Source: Bacillota bacterium (GTDB taxonomy: Bacteria > Bacillota_I > Bacilli_A > MOL361 > Turicibacteraceae). From it: a DNA stretch of 7,539 nucleotides. Of the stretch, positions 1-6,449 are shown piece after piece. The notes beneath the pieces were generated by a model. The model saw only the letters and a program-made list of their open reading frames with translations, did not search any database and was not told where the DNA came from. The stretch lies in NCBI GenBank assembly GCA_003486705.1, contig DNGE01000178.1, positions 1 through 7,539 on the forward strand, given 5' to 3'. A program made the position numbers and the translations under genes. Every line of letters begins with the position of its first letter. Within the stretch, counting starts at the first letter, position 1.

Positions 1-3
1 TTT

Positions 4-810
4 GTGGTTAAATATAAAATAGGACAACTCACTAAAACAATGGGCGTGTCTTCACATTTACTAAAGCATTATGAAAAGTTTGATTTATTATGTCCGTGTA
101 AAGATGAGGGAACAAATTATAGATATTATAAGTTTAATCAATTAGGGCGTTTGATTCAGTGTAAAAAGTATCGAAATGTTGGATTTACAATTAAGGAAAC
201 ATCTCAAATTTTAAATCACTATAATAATGATGCGCTAAATCAAACACTAAAAGATCATCTAGCTTTTCTTGAGTGTGAACTTGAGAAATTAGCTGTTTCA
301 AAAGTGCTAACTCAGCAATTGTATGAAGACAGTACAAGGTTTGATAGACATGAAGGTCAGTGGTTTATTGAGATGATGCCTGCAACGTATTTATTAAGAC
401 AAAGTAATAACTTAGAATTGATTGAAGATAATCACAGCACGATTAATGGTAAAAATTTGCTTGATTATGTACCAACATTTCAATCTATTCTTTATTTACA
501 AAAAGAGTGTTTGCAAAATTCGTTGTACATGTATCACTGGTGTTTAGGGTTAGATGCAAAGCATCGTGAACTATTTGATTCAGTCATTGATGAGCGATTT
601 ATAAAAGTTGAAGATCAACGCGCTCTTGTTTTGTATATTAAGGTATCTGTGCCTTATATTAATAATGAACAATTACTCGAAAAAATTAAGGAGCATTATA
701 TTCATCTACCCTTTGAATGTCATGGTGATCTTTTAGCGGTTTTATTAAAATCAACATTTGAAGATGATAAACAGTATGAATATTTTAAAATATATATCCC
801 TATTTTATAA
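4..810 (+). CDS. MerR-family transcriptional regulator with GyrI-like C-terminal sensor
   Basis: A 268-residue DNA-binding regulator. Residues 4-70 form the MerR winged helix-turn-helix: YKIGQLTKTMGVSSHLLKHY is the usual recognition-helix region and NYRYY (38-42) is the wing. Residues about 75-110 are a charged dimerisation helix. The remaining 150 or so residues end in a YFKIYIPIL strand resembling the last strand of GyrI/BmrR-type effector domains, so a small organic ligand is more likely than a metal; no metal-binding cysteine cluster is seen. The GTG at 4 gives the normal N-terminus for the family, but the frame is open to the window edge and the ribosome binding site is outside, so an earlier start cannot be excluded. 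The next gene has a promoter with MerR-type geometry, which makes it the likely target. Family call is firm; ligand unknown. Confidence 0.85.
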   Translation: MVKYKIGQLTKTMGVSSHLLKHYEKFDLLCPCKDEGTNYRYYKFNQLGRLIQCKKYRNVGFTIKETSQILNHYNNDALNQTLKDHLAFLECELEKLAVSKVLTQQLYEDSTRFDRHEGQWFIEMMPATYLLRQSNNLELIEDNHSTINGKNLLDYVPTFQSILYLQKECLQNSLYMYHWCLGLDAKHRELFDSVIDERFIKVEDQRALVLYIKVSVPYINNEQLLEKIKEHYIHLPFECHGDLLAVLLKSTFEDDKQYEYFKIYIPIL

Positions 811-836
811 CTTAAGTCTTAGGCTTAAGTTTTTTA
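809..836 (+). terminator. Intrinsic terminator of the MerR-family gene
   Basis: A 10-bp stem pairs 809-818 (AACTTAAGTC) with 822-831 (GGCTTAAGTT). It has one G-T wobble, a 3-base loop and a following T-run. The stem begins inside the stop codon, so termination would be immediate. The palindrome also resembles the dyad in the next promoter (see findings), so it may double as a regulator binding site. Confidence 0.8.
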
Positions 837-894
837 TTTATTTTCTTTATTTTAGAAATTTAAGTAGAAAATTGTTATTAAATAAATCAATCGT

Positions 895-927
895 GTGAGA
901 ATGACGTGAATTTTATGTGAATTTATT
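895..927 (+). repeat. Three 11-bp phased GTGA repeats upstream of the reductase promoter
   Basis: GTGA recurs at 895, 906 and 917, exactly 11 bp apart. The units read GTGAGAATGAC, GTGAATTTTAT and GTGAATTTATT; the last two share GTGAATTT. The array ends about 14 bp before the -35 hexamer. One-helical-turn direct repeats are a common arrangement for response-regulator sites, but the array is short and AT-rich, so it may be chance. Confidence 0.35.
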
Positions 928-940
928 ACCAATGTTAGCG

Positions 941-971
941 TTGACTTGATACTAAGGCTTAACTGTAAATT
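941..971 (+). promoter_or_regulatory. MerR-type promoter with 19-bp spacer and operator dyad
   Basis: The -35 TTGACT (941-946) and -10 TAAATT (966-971) are separated by 19 bp, the elongated spacer typical of MerR-activated promoters. An imperfect dyad, A.TT.A..CT and its mirror, is centred at 954 between the elements. This offset from the -35 closely matches the classical mer promoter. The predicted transcript starts near 978 and has a leader of about 38 bases before the ATG at 1016. The MerR-family protein encoded just upstream is the obvious candidate activator. Confidence 0.65.
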
Positions 972-1002
972 ATTAGATGGGTATTCATTTAAATTTTTTT
1001 CG

Positions 1003-1008
1003 AGGAGG
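1003..1008 (+). promoter_or_regulatory. Ribosome binding site fixing the reductase start
   Basis: A perfect AGGAGG lies 7 bases before the ATG at 1016. An in-frame ATG at 977 sits at the predicted transcription start and has no ribosome binding site. The 1016 start also gives a clean lipoprotein signal. Confidence 0.85.
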
Positions 1009-1015
1009 AGTAAAT

Positions 1016-2971
1016 ATGAATTATTCACAAAAACGCATGGCCGCTGTTGCATTATTTATAGCATTATCTACAACGTTTGTTGGGTGCTCTGGAAATGATG
1101 TTAATCCACAATCTGAAACTTCAGGTCAAACAACTGAACAGGGGAATGGTTCAACATTTAAAGCTGGAACGTACACAGCTACAGGGGAAGGTAATAATGG
1201 TTTTGTTAAAGTTGAAGTGGTCTTAAGTGATTCTAAAATTGAATCGATTAAAATCTTAGAATCAACTGAAACTGAAGGACTTGGTGACACTGCTTTAGAC
1301 TCATTAATTGAACAAATTATTGCTAATCAAAGCATTGGTCTTGATGCAGTAACTGGAGCAACGAATAGCTCTAACGCATTATTAGCTGGGGTGGAAGCTT
1401 GTTTAGTTGAAGCAGGTGCTGATATTGAAGCCTTAAAAGAGACAGTTGTTAAAACTGGTGTTAATGAAGAAATTTCAACTGAGATTGTTGTTATCGGAGG
1501 TGGAGCTTCTGGTACTGCCGCTGCTTTACAAGCTGTAGAAGACGGTGCTAAAGTAACTTTAGTTGAAATGACAGCGAGTCCTGCCGGACAAGGAACAATG
1601 GCTGGTGGGTTATTTGCTACAGACTCAACACAACAAAAAGAACAAGGAAAAACGGTTGCTGGTAAATGGTTCTATGATCAATTTGTGGATACTGCTAATT
1701 ACCAAGCAAACGGTGGATTACTATCAAATGTTATTAAAAATTCCGGAGACACTGTTGATTGGTTAATTGAAAATGGTGCTGAATTAATTCTTGCCCATCC
1801 AGCAACAGGTGGATACGCAGAACATAAAGAAACACATCCAAGTTCTACACTTCACGGATATGTAGAAGGTGGAACACAAGCCATTACAAACTTACATGAA
1901 TCTATTGTTAACAAAGGTGGAGATGTTCTTTACTCAACTAAAGCAACTGAATTAATTGTTGAAAATGGAGAAGTTAAAGGAATTAAAGCTGAGAAAGAAG
2001 ATGGTGGGGTTTTAACTATTTTGGCTGATGCTGTTATTTTAGCAACAGGTGGTTTTGCTGGAAATGAACAACTTGTTGAAGATGTTTTTGGTGAAGGTTT
2101 AGGACAAGGTCGCATCGCAACTAATATCGGAACAGGTATTGAAATGGCTATTTCAGCAGGTGCCGCTGCAAGCTATGAGGATGCTATTACGATGCATTAT
2201 GGTGTATCTCGTGGAGGTTCAAGCTGGGGATCTGCTTTAAATTCAGCTTTAATCAACCCTTGGTTATTTGTTGATGTTGATGGAAATCGTTTTATGAATG
2301 AAGAATCATTTATTTTTGAACCAATTAAAACATCAAACGTTATTAAGTCGTTACCTCAAATGACAGGTTATCAAATTTTTGATCAAACTTTAATTGATGT
2401 TGTGGCAGCAGAAGGACCTGCTGGATTAACAGATGTATTCGATGGTGAACTAGCAACAAATCCAACTAAATTCATTGAAGTTGGTCATGAGATTGATACA
2501 GCTAAAAGTGCGGAAATTGCTCATACACCAGCAGATGTCTTACCAGACATTGAAGAATTAATTGAAAAAGGAACAATTATCGTTGCAAACAGTCCAGAAG
2601 AATTAGCTGAAAAATTAAATATGAATTATATTGTAGACACGATTAACCGTTATAATGAATTATGTGAAGCGGGAGCTGATACGGATCATTTTAAATCTTC
2701 AGAGTATTTAGATAAACTTGAAGGAACATTATATGCTGTTAAAACAACACCATCTGTTTTCCTTGGAACGTTAGGTGGAATTGACGTTAACGATCAAGCT
2801 GAAGTTTTAGATTTCGATGGAAAACCGATTAAAGGACTATACGCTGCAGGTTCTGATACAAATGGAGCATACGGCAATAGTTACGTATACTTTGAAGGTG
2901 GAACTTTAGGTTATGCATACGGTACAGGTCGTATCGCTGGATCAAGTGCAGCTTCATTTATTAACAAATAA
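1016..2971 (+). CDS. Flavinylated lipoprotein reductase, flavocytochrome c / fumarate-reductase-like family
   Basis: A 651-residue protein predicted to be anchored outside the cell membrane. Residues 1-24 are a lipoprotein signal (QKR, hydrophobic stretch, lipobox FVGC with Cys24), followed by a Ser/Thr/Gln-rich linker. Residues about 50-130 form an FMN-binding domain with DAVTGAT (110-116), the motif where ApbE-type transferases attach FMN to the last Thr (Thr116). The FAD domain starts at 155: GGGASG (161-166) is the dinucleotide loop, ATGGF (343-347) and the C-terminal GLYAAGSDTNGAYG region (607-620) are further FAD contacts. Against Shewanella fumarate reductase (recalled), His394 matches a conserved active-site His, but the NEITTR arginine is Ile433, and the HHTMGG and NRLGG residues are replaced by LGTLGG and a tyrosine-rich segment. 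It therefore probably reduces something other than fumarate. It has its own MerR-type promoter and a downstream terminator, so it looks monocistronic. No haem motifs are seen. Confidence 0.88.
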   Translation: MNYSQKRMAAVALFIALSTTFVGCSGNDVNPQSETSGQTTEQGNGSTFKAGTYTATGEGNNGFVKVEVVLSDSKIESIKILESTETEGLGDTALDSLIEQIIANQSIGLDAVTGATNSSNALLAGVEACLVEAGADIEALKETVVKTGVNEEISTEIVVIGGGASGTAAALQAVEDGAKVTLVEMTASPAGQGTMAGGLFATDSTQQKEQGKTVAGKWFYDQFVDTANYQANGGLLSNVIKNSGDTVDWLIENGAELILAHPATGGYAEHKETHPSSTLHGYVEGGTQAITNLHESIVNKGGDVLYSTKATELIVENGEVKGIKAEKEDGGVLTILADAVILATGGFAGNEQLVEDVFGEGLGQGRIATNIGTGIEMAISAGAAASYEDAITMHYGVSRGGSSWGSALNSALINPWLFVDVDGNRFMNEESFIFEPIKTSNVIKSLPQMTGYQIFDQTLIDVVAAEGPAGLTDVFDGELATNPTKFIEVGHEIDTAKSAEIAHTPADVLPDIEELIEKGTIIVANSPEELAEKLNMNYIVDTINRYNELCEAGADTDHFKSSEYLDKLEGTLYAVKTTPSVFLGTLGGIDVNDQAEVLDFDGKPIKGLYAAGSDTNGAYGNSYVYFEGGTLGYAYGTGRIAGSSAASFINK

Positions 2972-3075
2972 GAATAATACTTTCCAACTTTTAAGTTTAT
3001 TAATAGCAATAAAATTTTTACTTATCTCTTATCCTATAACATACTAATGAACATAAAACTTTTCTCATTAAAACT

Positions 3076-3109
3076 AACACCACAGTGACTTATGCTGTGG
3101 TGTTTTTTT
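3076..3109 (+). terminator. Intrinsic terminator of the reductase gene
   Basis: A perfect 10-bp stem pairs AACACCACAG (3076-3085) with CTGTGGTGTT (3095-3104). It has a 9-base loop and seven Ts. It lies about 105 bases after the stop codon, and I see no gene in that gap. Confidence 0.9.
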
Positions 3110-3149
3110 ATGGTTCTAAAAATAATACAATATCTAGTAATTAAGTTAT

Positions 3150-3178
3150 TTGCTTGAAGTGACTGGTTGAAATAAAAT
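3150..3178 (+). promoter_or_regulatory. Possible promoter of the FUSC-family gene
   Basis: The -35 candidate TTGCTT (3150-3155) is weak. A 17-bp spacer separates it from the -10 candidate TAAAAT (3173-3178), which is good. Transcription would start near 3185 and include the hairpin at 3203-3265. A TATAAC at 3219 is an alternative -10 but has no good -35 and would leave the left hairpin arm untranscribed. Confidence 0.4.
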
Positions 3179-3202
3179 TTATATCTACTTTCTCTTACAC
3201 GA

Positions 3203-3265
3203 TATGCCACCATCTGTGTATAACTTTAAGACGGATTAATTAAACTATACACAGGTGATGCCATG
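3203..3265 (+). promoter_or_regulatory. Leader hairpin covering ribosome binding site and start codon
   Basis: The left arm 3204-3222 (ATGCCACCATCTGTGTATA) pairs with the right arm 3246-3264 (TATACACAGGTGATGCCAT). There are 16 Watson-Crick pairs, one G-U pair and two single mismatches over 19 positions; the nine pairs next to the loop are perfect. The loop is 23 bases (3223-3245). The right arm contains the AGGTG ribosome binding site (3253-3257) and the first two bases of the ATG, whose third base can pair G-U with 3203. No T-run follows, so it is not a terminator. In RNA this could block translation until opened; as DNA it could be an operator. Confidence 0.6.
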
Positions 3266-4996
3266 AACTTAAAACAATTAAAACAAGCTAGCTTGTATGC
3301 CCTATTTCTTGTTGTCATTAATCTTCTCTTTTTATTTATCTTTGGACCGAAACATACGTTAGTCGGTCTTATTTTAGGCCTCGGTAATATTATCTTCTTA
3401 AAACGTGATTTTACCGGACGATTTATGTATCGATATGTTACGTTTCTGGCCATTAATTTAACACTTGGCCTAATGTCATACTGTGCTCATTTAAATATAT
3501 ATGTTGGGCTACTCATAAATTTTTTCGCTGTCTTTTTCACTACCTTTACGTATATGAATGACTTTAGACAGCCGACTTCCTTTACCTTTTTAATGTCATA
3601 TATCTTTATGTATTCGGTGCCACTCACACACTTAGAACTCCCTACCCGATTACTTGCTATTACGTTAAGTATTACCATCATCATGTTCACCCAGCTTCTA
3701 CTGAACAGAAATACATTTAAACACCAAAGCACCGACCTTATCAAAACAATTATCACTGAATTAAATCAGCAACTAGAAAATAGCTTAACTAAACACTATG
3801 ATCATGCGCTATCTATTCACATTCATGCTAAAATCAGAACGCTTATTATCTTAATTAATGAGCGACATCCTCATACATTTAAACACCACCATACTAATGA
3901 AATAAACGTCTTTCATATCGCCCTCTGCCTTTCAAAATTAAATTTAATGATCAGCAACAAAGAAGTGGCACAACAAATTACTCCATTTCATTATGAATTT
4001 TTTAATCACTTACAAAAACAACTATCTTACTTAGAACAATATTTTAATAAACAAATATCACTTACACAACTTAACGTTCATCTTCATGACTTTATTAAAA
4101 AATATGAGCCAAGCAAACTCAACGATCATTTAATTGACGAAGTGATTTATGCTGTATTAATCTTTAGCGAAAGCTTAAACCCCTCCCCCAAAAATAAAGA
4201 TCATATCTTCGAAAAAATTTTTAAAACCATTCAGGTTTCTAGTTCGTTTCATTTGATTGAAACCATGAAAAAACATTTTAATATAAAGTCGCTGCGACTT
4301 AGGTATTCTATTCGGCTAGCTACAGCCATTTCTGTTTCCATTTTTTTAGTTAGTGTATTTCAAATCAAATATCCACACTGGGTTGTTATTAGTATCTATG
4401 TCGTGCTTCAACCTTATCGTGAGGATAGTGTAGCGAAAGCAAAGAAACGATTTATAGGAGTAACAGCCGGCGCTATTTTATATTTTGTGACCTTTACAAT
4501 TGTTAAAGAGAGCATTCCTAAACCGTTCATTTTATTTACCGTGCTCACAGGTTATTATTACTTTACGGACTATACAAAAAAAGCGATGATGATGACCCTT
4601 GTGGCTTTAACATCCATTTCATTTGTTGAAAAGATCGGCTATTTATCAGTTACACGATTTATTCTGATGTTTGTTGGAATCTGTTTAGCTTTATTGTTTA
4701 ATCGTTATTTACTACCTTACCATAAAGAAGATTCCACTCAAGAATTAACGACTAAGTATAAAAAAAATACAAAACTCATGCAAAAAGAATTACACGCATT
4801 AGAAAGCAACACATCAAATATAGGACATTTACTCAAATATGTCATGTTACAAACCCTACTTGAGCAAAAGCTCATTCAAGATGCTCACAAGCAAACTGTT
4901 CCACAAATTGAGGAAATGCTTTATGATCAAAGCATGAAGCTAAACGAAGGAAATCATAAGTTTTTACAGTACTATTATCAAAATTTCTATAAATAA
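3263..4996 (+). CDS. FUSC-family integral membrane protein, putative organic/aromatic acid exporter
   Basis: A 577-residue inner-membrane protein with the two-block layout of the FUSC family, which includes the AaeB p-hydroxybenzoate exporter and fusaric-acid resistance proteins. About six N-terminal hydrophobic segments lie at 11-28, 31-46, 57-73, 78-95, 107-121 and 128-147. A soluble helical region follows (150-345), then a second membrane block (350-485) and a C-terminal helical tail. The second block has the family signature: YPHWVVISIYVVLQPY (370-385), then REDSVAKAKKRFIGVTAG, matching the usual W...QP......R..G pattern. The central region is unusually His-rich, with ten His between 178 and 218. 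The start has an AGGTG site 5 bases upstream, which the leader hairpin would mask. The gene lies between two terminators, so it is probably transcribed alone. Substrate cannot be read from the sequence. Confidence 0.8.
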   Translation: MNLKQLKQASLYALFLVVINLLFLFIFGPKHTLVGLILGLGNIIFLKRDFTGRFMYRYVTFLAINLTLGLMSYCAHLNIYVGLLINFFAVFFTTFTYMNDFRQPTSFTFLMSYIFMYSVPLTHLELPTRLLAITLSITIIMFTQLLLNRNTFKHQSTDLIKTIITELNQQLENSLTKHYDHALSIHIHAKIRTLIILINERHPHTFKHHHTNEINVFHIALCLSKLNLMISNKEVAQQITPFHYEFFNHLQKQLSYLEQYFNKQISLTQLNVHLHDFIKKYEPSKLNDHLIDEVIYAVLIFSESLNPSPKNKDHIFEKIFKTIQVSSSFHLIETMKKHFNIKSLRLRYSIRLATAISVSIFLVSVFQIKYPHWVVISIYVVLQPYREDSVAKAKKRFIGVTAGAILYFVTFTIVKESIPKPFILFTVLTGYYYFTDYTKKAMMMTLVALTSISFVEKIGYLSVTRFILMFVGICLALLFNRYLLPYHKEDSTQELTTKYKKNTKLMQKELHALESNTSNIGHLLKYVMLQTLLEQKLIQDAHKQTVPQIEEMLYDQSMKLNEGNHKFLQYYYQNFYK

Positions 4997-5026
4997 AAAG
5001 CGAGATTTCTCTCGCTTTTTATTTAT
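4989..5026. terminator. Bidirectional terminator between convergent genes
   Basis: A 17-bp perfect stem (4989-5005 with 5010-5026) has a TTTC loop. Its GC core AGCGAGA/TCTCGCT is flanked by A-runs on the left and T-runs on the right, so it ends with U-runs when read on either strand. It overlaps the stop codon of the FUSC-family gene and lies 15 bases past the end of the convergent zinc-ribbon gene, serving both. Confidence 0.9.
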
Positions 5027-5040
5027 TATGTCAAACATCC

Positions 5041-5949
5041 CTACCAAGAAAAAATACCATTGAAGAATGATTTTATACTATCTCCTAGTGAGTCTAATCC
5101 TGATTTGATAACTTCGCCAAGTCCAGGTTGACCGACTTCTTCTTCCTCAACTGGTGGTTGTGTCATCGCTAGTTCGATGGCATCCACTAAGTTAAGTAAG
5201 ATTTCATTTTCAGGGTCAATGACTAACCCTTTTTCAATTTCACCTAATGCCGATTCATAATCACCCGCTTCAGCGTATGTACTCGCTTTTGATGCAATCT
5301 CTTGCAATTGCCAACGTTTAATCGATTCTAAATAGCGCAGTGCTGACTCATAATTTGCATCCTCTTCACTCACTTTTAAAAATGATGCTTTAGCATTTTC
5401 CCACTCTTTTGCTTCTAGCCATTCTCTACCTTCAGCGTAAGCTATTCTAGAACTATTTAATGTTTCTAGGCTATTTAAAATCGTGGTATACTTCTCCTCT
5501 TTAAGCACATAAGACTGCATGTCTTTCAATTGACGAACAGCATCTTTATAATAAACCGCCTCTGCTTTAAACGCTTCAAAAACAAGCATCATCTCATTTA
5601 AAATAAATTCATCATATGCCGCTATTTGCTCTTCTGAGAAGTTGTTTGTTGCTCTTTCAAAAGTAGCATAATCTTTTATTTCATATGACTCTTTTGCTAA
5701 TTCTAAGTAATCTGGCTTCGCTACAACATAAATGCCTGCTGCAACTAGACCTAAGACTAAAACTATTATCACAGCTAATAAAACACGTCTGTTATTTTTC
5801 TCAAACTTTTGAGACGATACTTCCATTGGTTGCACCGTTTCTATATCATCATTAACATCTAATTTTTCAGTTTCTATTTTTTGTCCACAACCGCTACAAT
5901 ACGTGGCCGTATCTAAATTCTCGAATCCACAATGAATACATGTCACCAT
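5041..5949 (-). CDS. Zinc-ribbon membrane protein with extracytoplasmic helical (TPR-like) domain
   Basis: A 302-residue predicted single-pass membrane protein. Residues 1-24 hold a zinc ribbon with two CxxC knuckles (Cys4, Cys7, Cys18, Cys21). An acidic linker leads to one transmembrane helix at about 56-77, preceded by KNNRR, which places the ribbon in the cytoplasm and the rest outside. Residues 80-265 are mostly charged helices; 170-192 (WLEAKEWENAKASFLKVSEE) and 205-245 (YAEAGDYESALGEIEKGLVI) look like TPR units. A short acidic Pro-containing stretch precedes an amphipathic C-terminus (GLDSLGDSIKSFFNGIFSW). The ATG at 5949 follows an AGGAG with a 6-base gap. Such ribbon-TM-TPR proteins are widespread in Bacillota and mostly uncharacterised; a cell-envelope scaffold or sensing role is a guess. 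No convincing promoter was found. Confidence 0.8.
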   Translation of the reverse strand: MVTCIHCGFENLDTATYCSGCGQKIETEKLDVNDDIETVQPMEVSSQKFEKNNRRVLLAVIIVLVLGLVAAGIYVVAKPDYLELAKESYEIKDYATFERATNNFSEEQIAAYDEFILNEMMLVFEAFKAEAVYYKDAVRQLKDMQSYVLKEEKYTTILNSLETLNSSRIAYAEGREWLEAKEWENAKASFLKVSEEDANYESALRYLESIKRWQLQEIASKASTYAEAGDYESALGEIEKGLVIDPENEILLNLVDAIELAMTQPPVEEEEVGQPGLGEVIKSGLDSLGDSIKSFFNGIFSW

Positions 5950-6012
5950 TCATCACTCCTCTCAGATAACAATATATCACACATTTCACGTTAAAACTAT
6001 ATGCGTGTTCAG

Positions 6013-6036
6013 AAGTTTTTCACAGCAAAAAAACTT
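6013..6036. repeat. AT-rich inverted repeat in the intergenic gap
   Basis: AAGTTTTT (6013-6020) and AAAAACTT (6029-6036) are perfect 8-bp arms around an 8-base spacer. It lies in the 162-base gap between two - strand genes. No T-run follows on either strand in the right place, so I do not call it a terminator. A weak leader hairpin or chance is equally possible. Confidence 0.3.
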
Positions 6037-6111
6037 TTAAGTGAGATATAGGATATCAAGTTTAGTGACGCAGCCTATTATGTAATCGTTGGATTTTTCC
6101 TATATACAGTC

Positions 6112-6309
6112 TTATCGATTGCTAGCTAAGTTTACTATATCGTCATGTTTTACCTCATCAAAAAATAGCTGATGGACATCGGTATTTAAATAGAATCCCG
6201 CTGCCTCATCCTCAATGAGAAGCACATAATCCAACTCATAGTAAAAACAAATCTTATCGACCATCTCTTCAAATAACGGTCGTGTACTTTCATTTATGTA
6301 GCACGACAT
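6112..6309 (-). CDS. Small uncharacterised protein (65 residues)
   Basis: I do not recognise this protein. The reading frame is open back to an ATG at 6423, but that start has no ribosome binding site. The ATG at 6309 follows GAGGAGG (6314-6320) with a 4-base gap, giving 65 residues beginning MSCYINESTRPLFEEMVDKI. The product is acidic and soluble, with two Cys (3 and 20), an aromatic patch FYYELDYVLL and a predicted mixed alpha/beta pattern. There is no signal or membrane segment. It is divergent from the flavoprotein pair, and its promoter region sits in the shared gap, so a linked or co-regulated role is possible. It could be co-transcribed with the zinc-ribbon gene 162 bases downstream, as no clear terminator separates them. 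Expression is supported mainly by the strong ribosome binding site. Confidence 0.55.
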   Translation of the reverse strand: MSCYINESTRPLFEEMVDKICFYYELDYVLLIEDEAAGFYLNTDVHQLFFDEVKHDDIVNLASNR

Positions 6310-6313
6310 TCCG

Positions 6314-6320
6314 CCTCCTC
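6314..6320 (-). promoter_or_regulatory. Ribosome binding site setting the small-protein start
   Basis: On the - strand this reads GAGGAGG, 4 bases before the ATG at 6309. It is the only good site in the open frame, and so argues against the longer 103-residue version starting at 6423. Confidence 0.7.
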
Positions 6321-6360
6321 TAAACCGATAACCCACGCACTCATTATTAAGACTTTTAAA

Positions 6361-6378
6361 CCATACCAAAATATGGTA
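6361..6378. repeat. Overlapping inverted repeats, possible operator
   Basis: TACCA (6364-6368) mirrors TGGTA (6374-6378), and CCATA (6361-6365) mirrors TATGG (6372-6376). The two dyads overlap in the divergent intergenic region and cover the proposed -10 of the small-protein promoter. The arms are short, so this is only a candidate site for a regulator of the divergent pair. Confidence 0.35.
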
Positions 6379-6396
6379 CTCTACTAGTGTAGTTAA
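6368..6396 (-). promoter_or_regulatory. Possible promoter of the small-protein gene
   Basis: Read on the - strand, TTAACT (6391-6396) and TATTTT (6368-6373) are separated by 17 bp. Each hexamer matches 4 of 6 consensus bases. Transcription would start near 6361, about 50 bases before the start at 6309 and downstream of the alternative ATG at 6423. Confidence 0.4.
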
Positions 6397-6449
6397 GTTT
6401 TTTAAAACTGAGGGGCTATTCATCTACTGCCAAGAAGGGAGCAATTAAA

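Noticed and set aside
977..1015. Earlier ATG at 977 extending the reductase by 13 residues
   Set aside because: It has no ribosome binding site, coincides with the predicted transcription start and would spoil the lipoprotein signal; AGGAGG points to 1016.
852..1052. Reverse open frame of 66 codons over the reductase promoter
   Set aside because: It overlaps the promoter and gene start, has a low-complexity composition, and is not protein-like.
1930..2115. Reverse open frame inside the reductase gene
   Set aside because: Ser/Pro-rich shadow of a well-supported gene on the other strand.
3226..3756. Reverse open frames inside the FUSC-family gene (3226-3453 and 3487-3756)
   Set aside because: Antisense shadows without ribosome binding sites or recognisable domains.
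6001..6129. Forward reading frame with one internal TAG (about 42 codons, hydrophobic second half)
   Set aside because: It has no ribosome binding site and is interrupted at 6049-6051; short open stretches are expected by chance in AT-rich DNA. A degraded small membrane protein cannot be fully excluded.
6310..6423. N-terminal extension of the small - strand protein to an ATG at 6423
   Set aside because: There is no ribosome binding site, and the probable promoter and inverted repeats lie within it.
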